A stretch of 64,000 bases of DNA. Origin: Rarobacter faecitabidus (lineage in GTDB: Bacteria > Actinomycetota > Actinomycetes > Actinomycetales > Cellulomonadaceae). Below the pieces are notes generated by a model that worked only from the letters and a program-made list of their open reading frames with translations, searched no databases and was not told the DNA's origin. Below are positions 40,355 through 51,200 of the stretch, in pieces. The stretch lies in NCBI RefSeq assembly GCF_006716265.1, contig NZ_VFOS01000001.1, forward strand, positions 1,178,001-1,242,000, read 5' to 3'. The position numbers were made by a program, and so were the translations under genes. Each line of letters starts with the position of its first letter. Within the stretch, counting starts at the first letter, position 1.

Positions 40355-41701
40355 TCAGCGGATGCTGACGCGGGATACTGCCTGGCGAAGCCGATTGAGG
40401 TCGAGTGGCTTGGCCGCATCGCGGCATTCTGCGGCGAGGTCACGCAACGACTTCATTCGCGCCCGACTTCGGACCTCCTGGCCGTCGATGTCCCCGAGCA
40501 TGCCAGACAGCTGCCCGCTGAGCCGGAAGCGCACCACGAGGTTGCGCCAGTCCAGCAGCATGCGCTGGAACTTCGCGAGCCGGTCGGCCGCCTCTTCGAT
40601 GTGATCCGCGGCCTCCGTGACGCGAACCCCCACCGAGTTCCACTCCCGCTCGACCGCTGCGACCGTCCGCTCGATAGCGGCACACAGCAGTTCGAGACTG
40701 CCCATCGCGTCGCCCGACGCCTCGCCCTTGGCAATCTCGACCGCGAACGATTCGGCTGCCGCCGAGTGGAGTACGCACATGGCGACTACGACGCGCAACT
40801 GCATCAGCTCAGCCTGCGTCGCCTGCAGCAGGGCAGGCAGCGCCTGCAGGTGCGCCGACGTCTCGTCGGACAAGGCCGCGGCCGCAGCCGCGGCCCGCGC
40901 CAGAACGGGAGCCGAGCCCCCGACCTCCTCGGAAGCCGCCGCAGCGGCCGTCACCGTGCGCGAGAGGTTACCGACCGAGCCGCGCAGGCTCTCCGCCTCC
41001 GTCGACAACGACCGCGCGAGTGCCGTGTACTCCACCAACCGGGCGCGCAGCACCGCGAGTTCCTCGTCGATCTCCCTCGTGGCGCCGAGGACTCGGCCGA
41101 CATCGTGGCCGTCCTTGACGAACGCCGCCGGCAATTGCGGCCGGGGCAGCTTGTCCCAAGCGTCGACTTCATCAGGCAGGACCACGGCCGCCATAGCGGC
41201 GAAGCCGCCGTAGCCGCGCTCCACCAGCAGGCCTTCGAGGATGCTGCTCGATTCGGCCGCGGCATCGCGGGCGCTCATCCCGGCGGCGCGCATCTTGCGT
41301 TCAGTCGCACGTGCTGTGTCGTACGCGTGTCGCAGATTCTCGTGGTGATCCTGGCGGGACACCTGCACGTGAACCGACAAGTACGTTCCGTCCTTGACGG
41401 GCGAGACGCACGCGAGTGTCCAGTAGGAAGCCCCATCCGCCGCGAGATTCAGCACGTAGGTGGCGATCGGCTTGCCCGTCGCCAATTGGGCCCAGAATAG
41501 GTGGAACAATCCGCCAGGCATCTCGCGATGGCGGACGATATTGTGCGGTGAACCGACCAACTGCTCGGCGGTGTATCCCGATATCTCGCAGAAACTCTTG
41601 CCCGCTCCCGTGATCTTGCCGGATTCGTCGGTCGTGGAGAACAGGACCGTTCCGGCGGGAATTTCACGAACGATTCCAGTTGGAATGACTGAAGACTGCA
41701 C
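40355..41701 (-). CDS. Aer-type PAS domain protein with helical tail, no membrane segment
   Basis: A 448-residue protein. Residues 15-125 are a PAS domain with the Aer-like motif GYTAEQLVGSPHNIVRHREMP given by its core PHNIVRH, as in FAD-binding redox sensors. Residues 125-430 are predicted helical and Ala/Glu-rich, including a stretch TVTAAAAASEEVGGS that resembles signalling helices of chemoreceptors. The conserved methyl-accepting hairpin tip and HAMP or membrane segments are missing. GTG 41701 follows AAGGA by 6 bases. No cheA/cheW or kinase is nearby, so the output is unknown. It ends about 270 bases before the infC start, on the same strand and upstream of infC. Confidence 0.75.
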   Translation of the reverse strand: MQSSVIPTGIVREIPAGTVLFSTTDESGKITGAGKSFCEISGYTAEQLVGSPHNIVRHREMPGGLFHLFWAQLATGKPIATYVLNLAADGASYWTLACVSPVKDGTYLSVHVQVSRQDHHENLRHAYDTARATERKMRAAGMSARDAAAESSSILEGLLVERGYGGFAAMAAVVLPDEVDAWDKLPRPQLPAAFVKDGHDVGRVLGATREIDEELAVLRARLVEYTALARSLSTEAESLRGSVGNLSRTVTAAAAASEEVGGSAPVLARAAAAAAALSDETSAHLQALPALLQATQAELMQLRVVVAMCVLHSAAAESFAVEIAKGEASGDAMGSLELLCAAIERTVAAVEREWNSVGVRVTEAADHIEEAADRLAKFQRMLLDWRNLVVRFRLSGQLSGMLGDIDGQEVRSRARMKSLRDLAAECRDAAKPLDLNRLRQAVSRVSIR

Positions 41702-41867
41702 GCATGGTCCTTTCGCTCACCAACGACTTGCCGGATTCGCCCGGTGGCCGCATCCATAGTGATATTCGGCACGTTCCGGGCCGAGGACAAGGCCATCGCA
41801 GCAAGTTTCGGGGAGCCTTCACACCGGCACCGCGAAATCCAGCCGCGGCATCGGCGACAATGGAGCG

Positions 41868-42254
41868 GTGACCGACGAATCGATGACATTGCCCCACGGC
41901 GATCCCGCCCCGCCCGATGAGAGCGTGGCGGGCGCAACTCGCGATATCGCGGAGGTGCCGGCAGTCGAGGTCATCACGACCTCGGCCGTCCACCTCATGA
42001 GCGCTGCCGCCGTCAAGTGCGGCCTGTCCGAGGGCTCCGATGCCGAGACCTTCAAGGACCTGGACGAGGCACGCAAACTCATTCAGGCGCTCGCCGGACT
42101 CGTCACGGCGGCCGCGCCGGACATCGGGTCGCAGCATGCCCGCTCGCTTCGGGATGGGCTGAGGTCGCTACAACTCGCGTTCCGCGAGGCCTCTGCGTAT
42201 CCCGACCCGATCGGTCAGGGGCCAGGAGAGGACCTGACGGGGCCCGTCAGGTAA
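41868..42254 (+). CDS. DUF1844 domain protein
   Basis: A 128-residue acidic, helical protein. Residues about 35-110 fit DUF1844: EVITTSAVHLMSAAAVKCGL, then KDLDEARKLIQALAGLV and the Leu-rich LRDGLRSLQLAFREAS. The family is widespread in actinobacteria and commonly sits close to infC, as here. No enzyme motif or membrane helix is present. It is convergent with the SseB-like gene, 6 bases apart. Function unknown. Confidence 0.85.
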   Translation: MTDESMTLPHGDPAPPDESVAGATRDIAEVPAVEVITTSAVHLMSAAAVKCGLSEGSDAETFKDLDEARKLIQALAGLVTAAAPDIGSQHARSLRDGLRSLQLAFREASAYPDPIGQGPGEDLTGPVR

Positions 42255-42260
42255 GCAGGG

Positions 42261-43145
42261 CTAGTTCGGCCGGACCTGGATCTTGATAGCGTCGACTCGC
42301 TCGGCGACTTCCGCGATCGAGGCGAGCGCCCGGTTCACGTACGCGAGGGTCGTCTCGTACCTCGAACGATCCAGCCCCGGCTGCAGCACGACCTCGACGA
42401 CAAGCGTCTCGTCGTCACCGGGGATGGTCGAGAACCGGACGCCCGTCACGGATTCGGCCTGCGCCAGGATCGCCGTGCGAATAGCGGTAGCGACGGACTC
42501 GTCCACCCGGCCCGAGCGCACAGCCGGGCGCCACGGCTCGCTCTGCGCCATCGCCCACACGGCCGTGCGCGGGATGATCACCCGGTGCGGGCCGGCGGGA
42601 TCCACGACGAGCAGGGACCAGTCCTCGGCCACCGCCGCGAGCGCCGCTCGGGCGCCCACCGCGGGCACCGGCCTCGCTTGGCGGTGCCATGCCGCCATCG
42701 TGGCGACGCTGGTGAATGCCGGTAGTGCCTTGCGACCATCGGGCGTGGCGATGGCAACGACACCCGTGGCGGCCTCCTTGTCGACGCGCAAGCCGGTCGC
42801 CGTCTGATCCTCGGACACCAACTCGGCCAGCATGGGGATCAGGACGCGCGTGTCCCGGAGTGCCTCGATCACCGCGGACAGGGGCGCGTCGCCTTCGCTG
42901 AATTGGCGGACGATCGCGGCGAAGGCCGGATCCGCGGAACCGTCATCCGCGGCGAATGACGAGCCCGGCGGAAGCGCCTTACCGCCGGGGACGTCCGCAT
43001 GGGAATGGCTCGCGCCGTGATCGCTGCACGAACCTCCGGAACCAGTGTCAGCGGGATCGCCCGTCGTGCAGTCGCGGCTGTCATAGGTGGCTGAACCGCC
43101 GTCGTCGCGCACCGGGGACGACTTTCGGGAGAAACGAAAACCCAC
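42261..43145 (-). CDS. SseB-like domain protein
   Basis: A 294-residue cytoplasmic protein. Residues 1-70 are disordered. Residues 75-195 form the SseB N-terminal-type domain (RVLIPMLAELV, GRKALPAFTSVATMAAW, WSLLVVDPAGPHRVIIPRTAVWA), and residues 200-294 a second alpha/beta region (FSTIPGDDETLVVEVVL). Actinobacteria often have an SseB-like gene between the IF-3 region and hisA. It lies 11 bases before hisA on the map, downstream of it in transcription, so it is probably the last gene of the histidine transcript. Biochemical role unknown. Confidence 0.85.
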   Translation of the reverse strand: MGFRFSRKSSPVRDDGGSATYDSRDCTTGDPADTGSGGSCSDHGASHSHADVPGGKALPPGSSFAADDGSADPAFAAIVRQFSEGDAPLSAVIEALRDTRVLIPMLAELVSEDQTATGLRVDKEAATGVVAIATPDGRKALPAFTSVATMAAWHRQARPVPAVGARAALAAVAEDWSLLVVDPAGPHRVIIPRTAVWAMAQSEPWRPAVRSGRVDESVATAIRTAILAQAESVTGVRFSTIPGDDETLVVEVVLQPGLDRSRYETTLAYVNRALASIAEVAERVDAIKIQVRPN

Positions 43146-43156
43146 GTTCCTCTCCC

Positions 43157-43900
43157 CTACGGGCGTCCTGCCACGTCGAGCGCCTGCGGCAGTGTGAAGG
43201 CACCCGCGTACAACGCCTTGCCCACGATCGCCGAATCGACACCCTGGCCCACGAGCTCGCGGAGGTTGCGCAGGTCCTCAAGCGAGGAGATTCCCCCCGA
43301 TGCGACCACTGGGGCGTTGCCGCGACGAGCGACCTCGGCCAGGAGATCGAGGTTGGGTCCTTGCAGGGTGCCGTCCTTGGTGACGTCCGTGACGACGTAC
43401 CGCGAGCAGCCCGCGGCGTCGAGCCGTGCGAGGACGTCCCACAGGTCGCCGCCGTCCTGGGTCCAGCCGCGGGCGGCGAGCGTGGTTCCGCGTACGTCGA
43501 GGCCGACCGCGACCTTGTCGCCGTGCTCAGCGATCACGCGAGCGGTCCATTCGGGGTTCTCGAGCGCGGCGGTGCCGAGGTTGATGCGGCGGCAACCGGT
43601 CGCGAGCGCCCTGGCGAGCGACTCGTCATCTCGGATGCCGCCCGAAAGCTCGACGTCGACATCCAGCTGGCCGATCACGTCAGCGAGGAGTTCCGCGTTG
43701 GATCCGCGTCCGAAAGCCGCATCGAGGTCGACGAGATGAATCCACTCGGCGCCACCGTCCTGCCAGTCGAGCGCGGCACGAATGGGGTCACCATAGGATG
43801 TCTCGGAGCCTGCCTCTCCTTGAACGAGCCGGACCGCCTGCCCACCAGCGACGTCTACGGCGGGCAGGAGGACGAGCCGCTCTTGGGTCTGATCGGGCAT
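43157..43900 (-). CDS. hisA: Phosphoribosyl isomerase HisA/PriA
   Basis: A 247-residue TIM-barrel isomerase of histidine synthesis. In actinobacteria without trpF the same enzyme (PriA) also serves tryptophan synthesis, and the sequence [20 protein letters not shown] (core [10 protein letters not shown]) looks PriA-like. The catalytic Asp are in [10 protein letters not shown] (near residue 13) and [14 protein letters not shown] (about 170). ATG 43900 has GTGAG ahead; a GTG four codons earlier at 43912 is possible. About 80 bases separate it from hisH. Confidence 0.94.
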   Translation of the reverse strand: MPDQTQERLVLLPAVDVAGGQAVRLVQGEAGSETSYGDPIRAALDWQDGGAEWIHLVDLDAAFGRGSNAELLADVIGQLDVDVELSGGIRDDESLARALATGCRRINLGTAALENPEWTARVIAEHGDKVAVGLDVRGTTLAARGWTQDGGDLWDVLARLDAAGCSRYVVTDVTKDGTLQGPNLDLLAEVARRGNAPVVASGGISSLEDLRNLRELVGQGVDSAIVGKALYAGAFTLPQALDVAGRP

Positions 43901-43981
43901 GGTGGAACTCACTTTCTTCGCGCGGTCGTGCCGGCGCGTTGTCGCCGGGTCGTGTGGAATCCGTTTCAGGCGTCGAGCCTG

Positions 43982-44623
43982 TCAGAGTGTCGTCAGCCAG
44001 TTCTCGAGCAGGCGCGCCCCGGCGTCCCCCGACTTTTCGGGGTGAAACTGGGTTGCGCTCAGCGGGCCGTTTTCGACGGCCGCCACGAAGCGTCCTCCGT
44101 GGTCGCTCCACGTGACGGCAGGCCTCCGAATGGCGGCGCTGGAAACGGGCTCGTCCGACAGGGGGAAGCTGCGCGCGGCATACGAGTGAACGAAGTAAAA
44201 GCGCTCGTCGCCGAGTCCGCGGAACAATACGGAGTCAGAGGGCGCATCGACCGTGTCCCAACCCATGTGCGGCACCACGTCCGCCTCGAGGCGGTCCACG
44301 GTCCCCGGCCACTGAGCGAGCCCCTCAGCCGCCTCGCCGTGCTCGATGCCGGAATCGAACATGATCTGCATTCCCACGCAGATCCCGAGCACCGGCCGGC
44401 CACCCGCCAGGCGACGTTCCACGACCCAGTCCCCGCGGGCCGCGCGCAAAGCGGACGCGCATGCGGCGAAGGCGCCCACGCCCGGGATCACGACCCCGTC
44501 GGCCGCCATCGCCGTATCCAGATCGCTCGACAACTCGACCTGCGCACCCACCCGTTCGAGGGCGCGCACGGCCGAGCGGACGTTGCCGAAACCGTAGTCG
44601 AAGACGACGACCGAGCTAGCCAT
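43982..44623 (-). CDS. hisH: Imidazole glycerol phosphate synthase, glutaminase subunit
   Basis: A 213-residue class I glutamine amidotransferase that feeds ammonia to HisF. The nucleophile Cys is in LGICVGMQ (about residue 80), and the His-Glu pair is in TQFHPEKSG (about 193). ATG 44623 follows GGGAGG by 6-7 bases. It overlaps the upstream unknown gene by 8 bases. hisF is not in the window. Confidence 0.95.
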   Translation of the reverse strand: MASSVVVFDYGFGNVRSAVRALERVGAQVELSSDLDTAMAADGVVIPGVGAFAACASALRAARGDWVVERRLAGGRPVLGICVGMQIMFDSGIEHGEAAEGLAQWPGTVDRLEADVVPHMGWDTVDAPSDSVLFRGLGDERFYFVHSYAARSFPLSDEPVSSAAIRRPAVTWSDHGGRFVAAVENGPLSATQFHPEKSGDAGARLLENWLTTL

Positions 44624-45107
44624 CCGCAACCTCCCGGTCACCTCGTGACCGCCTCGAAGACTTCGCCAGGATCCGCATGGTCTTCCATCGGCCCAGCGAA
44701 CTCGCGCGCACTCCCGCGCTCAGGTCCGCATCGGTGGCCTGTCCGAGGAGGACCTGCTCCACCCGCTCGGGTAGCGAGTCGAGGATCAGGGCGGCAGGCA
44801 CATCCTCACCCTGCTCGCCGTTCTCCCAGCGGTGAGCCGAGAGCCTGTCGTCGCGCACGCTCAACTCAAGGAAAGGCACGGACGACACGGCCGCGCTGAG
44901 CGTCCTGGCCACCGTCGGGGCGCTGTCGGCATCAGTGACGCCGAATGCCCCGAGCTCGCTATCGAACGCTAGTATCTCCAGGTCATGCAGCGCGCAGGTC
45001 GCCGCGAGCGCCTCAGCCGAGGCGATCTGGGTGAGCAAGATCGCGGGCTGGGGAGCCCGCGCAGACGCGCCACCGGGCACGAGCCGCGAGGCATCCTTCT
45101 CCGTCAC
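44616..45107 (-). CDS. Hypothetical protein within the his operon
   Basis: A 163-residue soluble protein that I do not recognise. It opens with about 20 variable residues, then an alpha/beta body ([54 protein letters not shown]), and ends in a basic segment [18 protein letters not shown]. No signal peptide, membrane helix or metal site is visible. It is locked between hisB and hisH by overlaps of 4 and 8 bases, so it is translated with histidine enzymes. A structural or regulatory role in the pathway is a guess from context only. Confidence 0.75.
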   Translation of the reverse strand: MTEKDASRLVPGGASARAPQPAILLTQIASAEALAATCALHDLEILAFDSELGAFGVTDADSAPTVARTLSAAVSSVPFLELSVRDDRLSAHRWENGEQGEDVPAALILDSLPERVEQVLLGQATDADLSAGVRASSLGRWKTMRILAKSSRRSRGDREVADG

Positions 45108-45715
45108 AGCGCTCCCTTGGTCGAGGGAACTCCAACCACGCGTTCGTCGCGCGCCACCGCGAACCGCAGTGCGCGCGCGAGCGCCTTGAACTGGGCCTCC
45201 ACAATGTGGTGGGGGTCGCGTCCCGCGAGCACACGCATGTGCACGCAGATACCCGCGTGGTGTGCGATCGATTCGAGCACGTGGCGCGTGAGCGATCCGG
45301 TGAAGTGCCCGCCTATCAGGTGATACTCCTGGCCCGCGGGCTCTCCGGTGTGCACGAAGTAGGGCCGCCCGGAGACGTCGACGACGGCCTGCGCAAGGGC
45401 CTCGTCCAGCGGCACCGTGGCATCGCCGAACCGCGAGATTCCGACCTTGTCGCCGAGCGCGATCCGCAGCGCCTCCCCGAGGACGATAGCCGTGTCCTCC
45501 ACCGTGTGGTGGGCATCGATGTGCGTGTCCCCGGTGGATCTCACGACCATATCGATCAGCGAGTGCCGTGCGAGGGCGCCCAGCATGTGATCGAAGAACG
45601 GCACGGTGGTCTGAACGTCGGCAAGCCCGCTGCCATCGAGGTTCAGTTCGACGGTGACCGTCGACTCGGATGTGGATCGCTCCAGGCGCGCGCGACGCGC
45701 GGGTGCTTCACTCAT
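45104..45715 (-). CDS. hisB: Imidazoleglycerol-phosphate dehydratase
   Basis: A 203-residue monofunctional dehydratase, the usual actinobacterial form without the phosphatase domain. The two metal-binding repeats are [17 protein letters not shown] and [17 protein letters not shown], and [14 protein letters not shown] is conserved. ATG 45715 overlaps the hisC stop (ATGA). The longer open frame is a shadow over hisC. Confidence 0.96.
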   Translation of the reverse strand: MSEAPARRARLERSTSESTVTVELNLDGSGLADVQTTVPFFDHMLGALARHSLIDMVVRSTGDTHIDAHHTVEDTAIVLGEALRIALGDKVGISRFGDATVPLDEALAQAVVDVSGRPYFVHTGEPAGQEYHLIGGHFTGSLTRHVLESIAHHAGICVHMRVLAGRDPHHIVEAQFKALARALRFAVARDERVVGVPSTKGAL

Positions 45716-46857
45716 AGTCCTGCTACCTCCACCAAGGCGTTCTTGAACGCGTCCATTTCCTGCGCCGTGCCGATCGACACGCGTAGCCAGCCCGCCGGGC
45801 CCACCTCGCGAATCAGGACTCCCCGTTCGAGCAGCCCCTGCCAGATCCGGTGCCGGTCCTCGAACACGCCGAAGTAGGCGAAGTTCGCATCGGAATCTGC
45901 CACGCGGAGCGGCGTGCCATCTACTGTACGTTGTCGGAGCCACTCGACCGTGCGATCACGTTCGGCGCGCAGTTCCTCGACCTGAGCCAGCAGGACGTCG
46001 GCGTGCCGCAGGGCCGCGCTCGCCGCGGCCTGCGTGATCGCCGAAAGGTGATAGGGCAGGCGGACTATCCGCAACGCATCGACCAAGTCGCGGCTTGCGG
46101 CGAGGTAACCCAGGCGAAGCCCTGCGGCCGCGAACGCCTTCGACATCGTGCGAGTCACGGCGAGGTTCGGGTGGGAAGCGAGCAGTTCGAGCGCCGATGG
46201 AACGCCCTCCCGGCGGAATTCGGCGTAAGCCTCGTCCACGACCACGACTGCGGGCGCGCCGTCGATATCGACCCGGCCGGCCGCCTCGAGCACGCTCGCG
46301 AGCACGCCCTGCTCCAGCGCGGTGCCGGTCGGATTGTTGGGACTGGTCAGCAGGATGATCGCCGGCTGCACCCGCTCGATCAGGTTCGCCGCCTCGCCCG
46401 CATCGAGCGAGAAGTCGTCACGCCGCGGACCCGCCAGCCACGCCGTGTGCGTGTTACGGGCATACTCGGAATACATCGAGTAGGTGGGGGCGAAGGACAG
46501 CGCCGTGCGGCCAGGTCCGCCAAAGGCCGACATGATGTGGAGCATGACCTCGTTGGAGCCGTTTGCCGCCCATAGTTGCTCGGGTACCAGGTGCACTCCC
46601 GATTCGCGCCCCAGGTAGTCGGCCAGCCCCTTGCGCAGGCCGAGGAACTCCCGATCGGGATAGCGGTTGAGCGAACCGGCGGCGTCCGCGACTGCGGCAG
46701 CGATGTCTTCGATCACCGCAGGTGGTGGCGTGTAGGGGTTCTCGTTGACGTTCAAGAGAACGGGAACATCGAGTTGCGGCGCGCCGTACGGCTTCTCGTC
46801 GCGCAACTCGGGGCGCAACGGAAGCGCGCCCGCGATTCGCTGGCTTTCGGTAGTCAC
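45712..46857 (-). CDS. hisC: Histidinol-phosphate aminotransferase
   Basis: A 381-residue fold-type I PLP enzyme. [12 protein letters not shown] binds substrate phosphate near the N-terminus, [10 protein letters not shown] and [10 protein letters not shown] contact the cofactor, and the PLP lysine is in [15 protein letters not shown] (about residue 237). GTG 46857 follows CTGGAG and fits the family N-terminus; an open frame to 46959 has no support. hisD precedes it by 28 bases. Confidence 0.96.
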   Translation of the reverse strand: MTTESQRIAGALPLRPELRDEKPYGAPQLDVPVLLNVNENPYTPPPAVIEDIAAAVADAAGSLNRYPDREFLGLRKGLADYLGRESGVHLVPEQLWAANGSNEVMLHIMSAFGGPGRTALSFAPTYSMYSEYARNTHTAWLAGPRRDDFSLDAGEAANLIERVQPAIILLTSPNNPTGTALEQGVLASVLEAAGRVDIDGAPAVVVVDEAYAEFRREGVPSALELLASHPNLAVTRTMSKAFAAAGLRLGYLAASRDLVDALRIVRLPYHLSAITQAAASAALRHADVLLAQVEELRAERDRTVEWLRQRTVDGTPLRVADSDANFAYFGVFEDRHRIWQGLLERGVLIREVGPAGWLRVSIGTAQEMDAFKNALVEVAGL

Positions 46858-46885
46858 GATTCTCCAGGAGGTCGGTGCCGCCGCG

Positions 46886-48229
46886 TCAGACCGTGGCGTC
46901 GAGGCGGACCTCGATGGCCTCGCCGTGGGCGGGCAGGTGTTCGGCGCGGGCGAAGGCAATGATCTTCTCCCCGACCTCGCTGAGCGCGCGGTCGGAGTAT
47001 TCGATGACCTGTACGGCCTTGAGGTACGAGTGCACGCCCAGGCCCGACGAGTAGTGCGCGACCCCCCCGGTGGGCAAGACGTGGTTCGACCCGGCCATGT
47101 AATCGCCCAGCGAGACGGGCGAGTAGGGGCCGACGAAGATCGCGCCTGCCGAGTTCACGCGAGTCGCTAGTTCGGCCGCGTTCTCAGTGTGAAGTTCGAG
47201 ATGCTCGGCACCGTACGCATCGACTACCCGCAGTCCGTCCTCGATGGAATCGACCAGGACGATCGCAGACTGCTGGCCGCCCAGTGCGGTGCCGACCCGC
47301 TCAGCGTTAGGGGTGTCAGCGGCACGGGCCGCCACCCTTTCCTCGACCTGTTCCACGAGCGCCTCGTCGTCGGTCACGAGCACCGCGGCCGCATTGGGAT
47401 CGTGCTCGGCCTGCGAGATCAGGTCCGCGGCGAGGAACTCGGGATCCGCCGACGAGTCGGCAAGGATGGCGATCTCCGTGGGACCCGCCTCCGAATCGAT
47501 GCCGACGCTCCCGCGCACGAGTCGCTTGGCGGCCGCGACGTAGACGTTGCCTGGGCCGGTGATCACGTTGACCGGTTCGCACAGCACGTCACCATCGGTC
47601 GCCGTTTCACCCGCCGCGCCGAAGGCAAGCATGCCTATCGCCTGTGCCCCGCCGACGGCGTAGACCTCGTCCACCCCGAGCATCGCGCACGCCGCAAGGA
47701 TGCTCGGGTGCGGCAGCCCGCCGCTACCCGCCTGCGGCGGCGAGGTGACCGCGAGCGACGGCACCCCCGCAGACTGGGCCGCCACGACGTTCATGATCAC
47801 CGACGACGGGTAGACGGCCAGCCCGCCGGGGACGTACAGGCCGACGCGTTGCACGGGGATCCACCGCTGGCGAACCTCGGCACCCGGCGCCACAGACACC
47901 GAGAAGTCGGCCGGTCGCTGCGCCTCGTGGACCGCGCGCACGCGCGTGATCGATTCCGCCAGTGCCTGCCTGAGTTCGGGGTCCACGTCCCGCAGCGCCG
48001 AATCGATCGCCGATTGCGGGACGCGGAGGTACTCAGGGCGCGTGCCATCGAATCGCTCGGACAGGTCCCGCAGTGCCGCGGCACCCCGTACGCGGACGTC
48101 CGCCAGGATGGGCGCGACGATCTCGGCCGCATTGTCAACGCTCAGTTCCGGGCGCGGAAGGGCGTCGACCAGTGCGCGGTTCGACAGGGCCTGGCCACGG
48201 AGGTCAATTCGCCTGATCACGCCAACCAT
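46886..48229 (-). CDS. hisD: Histidinol dehydrogenase
   Basis: A 447-residue zinc enzyme catalysing the last two oxidations of histidine synthesis. Conserved parts include YVPGGLAVYPSSVIMNVV, TGPGNVYVAAAKRLVRG, AGPTEIAILAD and the zinc-ligand region QAEHDPNAAAVLVT, and AEHLELHTENA. First gene of the local hisDCB-x-HA run. ATG 48229 has no clear ribosome-binding site; the GTG three codons later is possible. Confidence 0.96.
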   Translation of the reverse strand: MVGVIRRIDLRGQALSNRALVDALPRPELSVDNAAEIVAPILADVRVRGAAALRDLSERFDGTRPEYLRVPQSAIDSALRDVDPELRQALAESITRVRAVHEAQRPADFSVSVAPGAEVRQRWIPVQRVGLYVPGGLAVYPSSVIMNVVAAQSAGVPSLAVTSPPQAGSGGLPHPSILAACAMLGVDEVYAVGGAQAIGMLAFGAAGETATDGDVLCEPVNVITGPGNVYVAAAKRLVRGSVGIDSEAGPTEIAILADSSADPEFLAADLISQAEHDPNAAAVLVTDDEALVEQVEERVAARAADTPNAERVGTALGGQQSAIVLVDSIEDGLRVVDAYGAEHLELHTENAAELATRVNSAGAIFVGPYSPVSLGDYMAGSNHVLPTGGVAHYSSGLGVHSYLKAVQVIEYSDRALSEVGEKIIAFARAEHLPAHGEAIEVRLDATV

Positions 48230-48256
48230 TCTACGTGGCCCATCGCGCAGCCGAGC

Positions 48257-51200
48257 CTAGGCGACGCAGTTCGGTCCCAGCAGCGCCTTGAGCGAGCCGT
48301 ACAGGTCGGCGGTGCGTTCCACGCGCAAGCCGTCCTCGAGTTTCATCACGGTCGTTCGGCCGGGCTGTGAGAGCCGCATGTGCACGGGAGAACCGCCTGG
48401 ATAAGCGCGCAGGATGTCGCGGAGTTCGTCCACGACCGGCTTGGTGCACCGCGAATAGCCCACCGACAGCACCAGCGGCGAGTCATCGCCGATCGTCGTG
48501 ACGTCCGGAAGTGTCAACTCGAACGCCTGCATGGAGACCTCGTCCTCACGCCTGCGCAGCCGGCCGCGCACGGTCACCACCTGGTCCTCGCCCAGCGCAG
48601 TCGAGTACGCGAGGTAGGTGTCGCCGAAGAACATCACGTCGATCGAGCCGTCCAGATCCTCGACGGTCACCGTCGCGAACTGCTCGCCCTTCTTCGACAT
48701 CTTGCGCTGGACCTGGGAGATCAGTCCCGCGATCTTCACCTGTGATCCATCGGCGCGCTCGTCATCCGAGATGAGCGAGGCGATCGTCGCATCGGACTCG
48801 CGCGCGAGCACCTGCTCCAGCCCGTACAGCGGGTGATCGGAGACGTAGAGGCCGAGCATCTCCCGTTCAAACGCGAGCAACTGCTTCTTGTGCCATTCCG
48901 GCACGTTCGGCACTACCACCGCCAAGCCGGGGCCGTCGTCGCCGCCCAGATCCTCGAACAGGTCGAATTGGCCCTCCGCCTCCTTGCGCTTCACGGAGAT
49001 CACCGCGTCCACCGCCTGCTCGTGCACAGTCACGAGCGCCCGGCGGCCGTGACCGAGGGAATCGAACGCCCCCGCCTTGATCAGCGACTCGATGGTGCGC
49101 TTGTTGCACACCACCGCCGGCACCTTGTCGAGGAAGTCGTTGAAGCTCGTGTAGGCCCCCAGCTCGGTGCGCGCGGCGACGAGCTCCTCGACCACCTGCG
49201 CGCCGACGTTGCGGACCGCCGACAGCCCGAAGCGGATGTCCCTGCCGACCGCGGTGAAAAGGCCCACCGACTCGTTGACGTCGGGCGGAAGCACCGTGAT
49301 GCCCATGCGGCGGCATTCGGAGAGGTAGATCGCCGATTTGTCCTTGTCGCCGCGCGTAGAGGTGAGCAGCGCGGCCATGTACTCCGCCGGATAGTGGGCC
49401 TTCAGATAGGCGGTCCAGTAGGACACGAGGCCGTAGGCGGCGGTGTGCGCCTTGTTGAACGCGTAGTCGGCGAAGGACTCGAGCACCTTCCACAGGGTCT
49501 CCTGCGCCTCGCGCGAATAGCCCTGTGCGGTCATGCCCGCGAAGAAGTCGGCCTGCTGCTTATCGAGTTCCTCCTTCTTCTTCTTACCCATGGCCCGGCG
49601 CAGCACGTCCGCCTGCCCGAGCGTGAAGCCGGCGAGCTTCTGGGCCGCGGCCATCACCTGCTCCTGGTACACGATCAGGCCGTAGGTGCCGCCGAGGATC
49701 TCGGCGAGGGGCTCCGCTAGCTCAGGGTGGATGGGGTCTGCCGCCTGCAGGCCGTTCTTGCGCAGCGCGTAGTTGGTGTGGGAATTGACGCCCATCGGCC
49801 CTGGCCGGTACAGGGCCAGGACGGCGGAGATGTCCTCGAAGTTGTCGGGCTTCATCAATTTCAGCAGCGACCGCATCGGCCCGCCATCGAGCTGGAACAC
49901 CCCCAGGGTTTCGCCGCGGGCCAAGAGTGCGTAGGTTTCCTCGTCGTCGAGCGCGAGGTCCTCCAGGACCAGCGGATCCTTGCCGTTGCGCACTATGTTG
50001 TCGAGGGCATCGTCCAGGATCGTGAGATTGCGGAGCCCGAGGAAGTCCATCTTGATCAGGCCGAGGCTCTCGCAGGTCGGATAGTCGAACTGCGTGATGA
50101 CGGCCCCGTCCTGCGGCCGGCGCATGATCGGGATGATGTCGATGAGCGGATGACTCGACATGATCACGCCCGCAGCGTGGACGCCCCACTGGCGTTTCAG
50201 TCCTTCGATGCCCCGGGCCAGCTCGACGACGCGCTGGGCGTCCGGGTCCTCCGTGTGCAGGGCGCGGAACTCCCCCGCCTCTTTGTAGCGCTTGTCGGCG
50301 GAGTCGAAGATTCCGCTCAGGGAGATGTCCTTGCCCATGATGGCGGGCGGGAGGGCCTTAGTGAGCTTCTCCCCCATCGCGAAGGGCATGCCGAGCAGCC
50401 GTGCCGAGTCCTTGAGTGCCTGCTTGGTCTTGATCGTGCCGTAGGTGACGATCTGAGAGACGCGATCCTCGCCGTATTTCTCAGTGACGTAGCGGATGAC
50501 TTCACCGCGACGGCGCTCGTCGAAGTCGACATCGAAGTCGGGCATCGAGACCCGCTCGGGGTTGAGGAATCGTTCGAAGATGAGCCCATGCTGGAGCGGG
50601 TCGAGGTCGGTGATGCGCATGGCATAGGCCGCCATCGAGCCCGCGCCGGATCCTCGTCCCGGCCCCACCCGGATGCCGTTCTTCTTGGCCCAGTTGATGA
50701 AGTCGGCGACCACCAGGAAGTAACCCGGGAAACCCATCTGGACGATGATGTCCGTCTCGTATTCGGCCTGCTTGCGCACGTCCTGGGGAATGCCCCCCGG
50801 GTAGCGCAGGCCCAGGCCGGTCTCGACCTCCTTGATGAACCAGCTCGTCTCGTCCTCCCCGGGCGGGCAGGGGAAGTTCGGCATGTAGTTTGCGTTCGTG
50901 TCAAACGTGACCTCGCAGCGCTCCGCTAGTTCGACCGTGTTCGCACAGCCCTCCGGGAATTCCGGGAAGAGCGCGTACATCTCCTGCGAGGACTTGACGT
51001 AGTAACCCTCGCCGTCGAACGCGAAGCGCTTGCCGCCCTGCGCCTTGGTGGGCTCCGTAAGGGGATCACCGGAGTTGACCGCGAGCATCGCCTCCTGGGA
51101 GTACGCATCCTCCTTCTTGACGTAGTGCAGGTCGTTCGTCGTCAGGAGGGGGGCGCCGATGACCTTCGACAGTTCGATCAGCTGGCGGAAGGTGCGCCGC

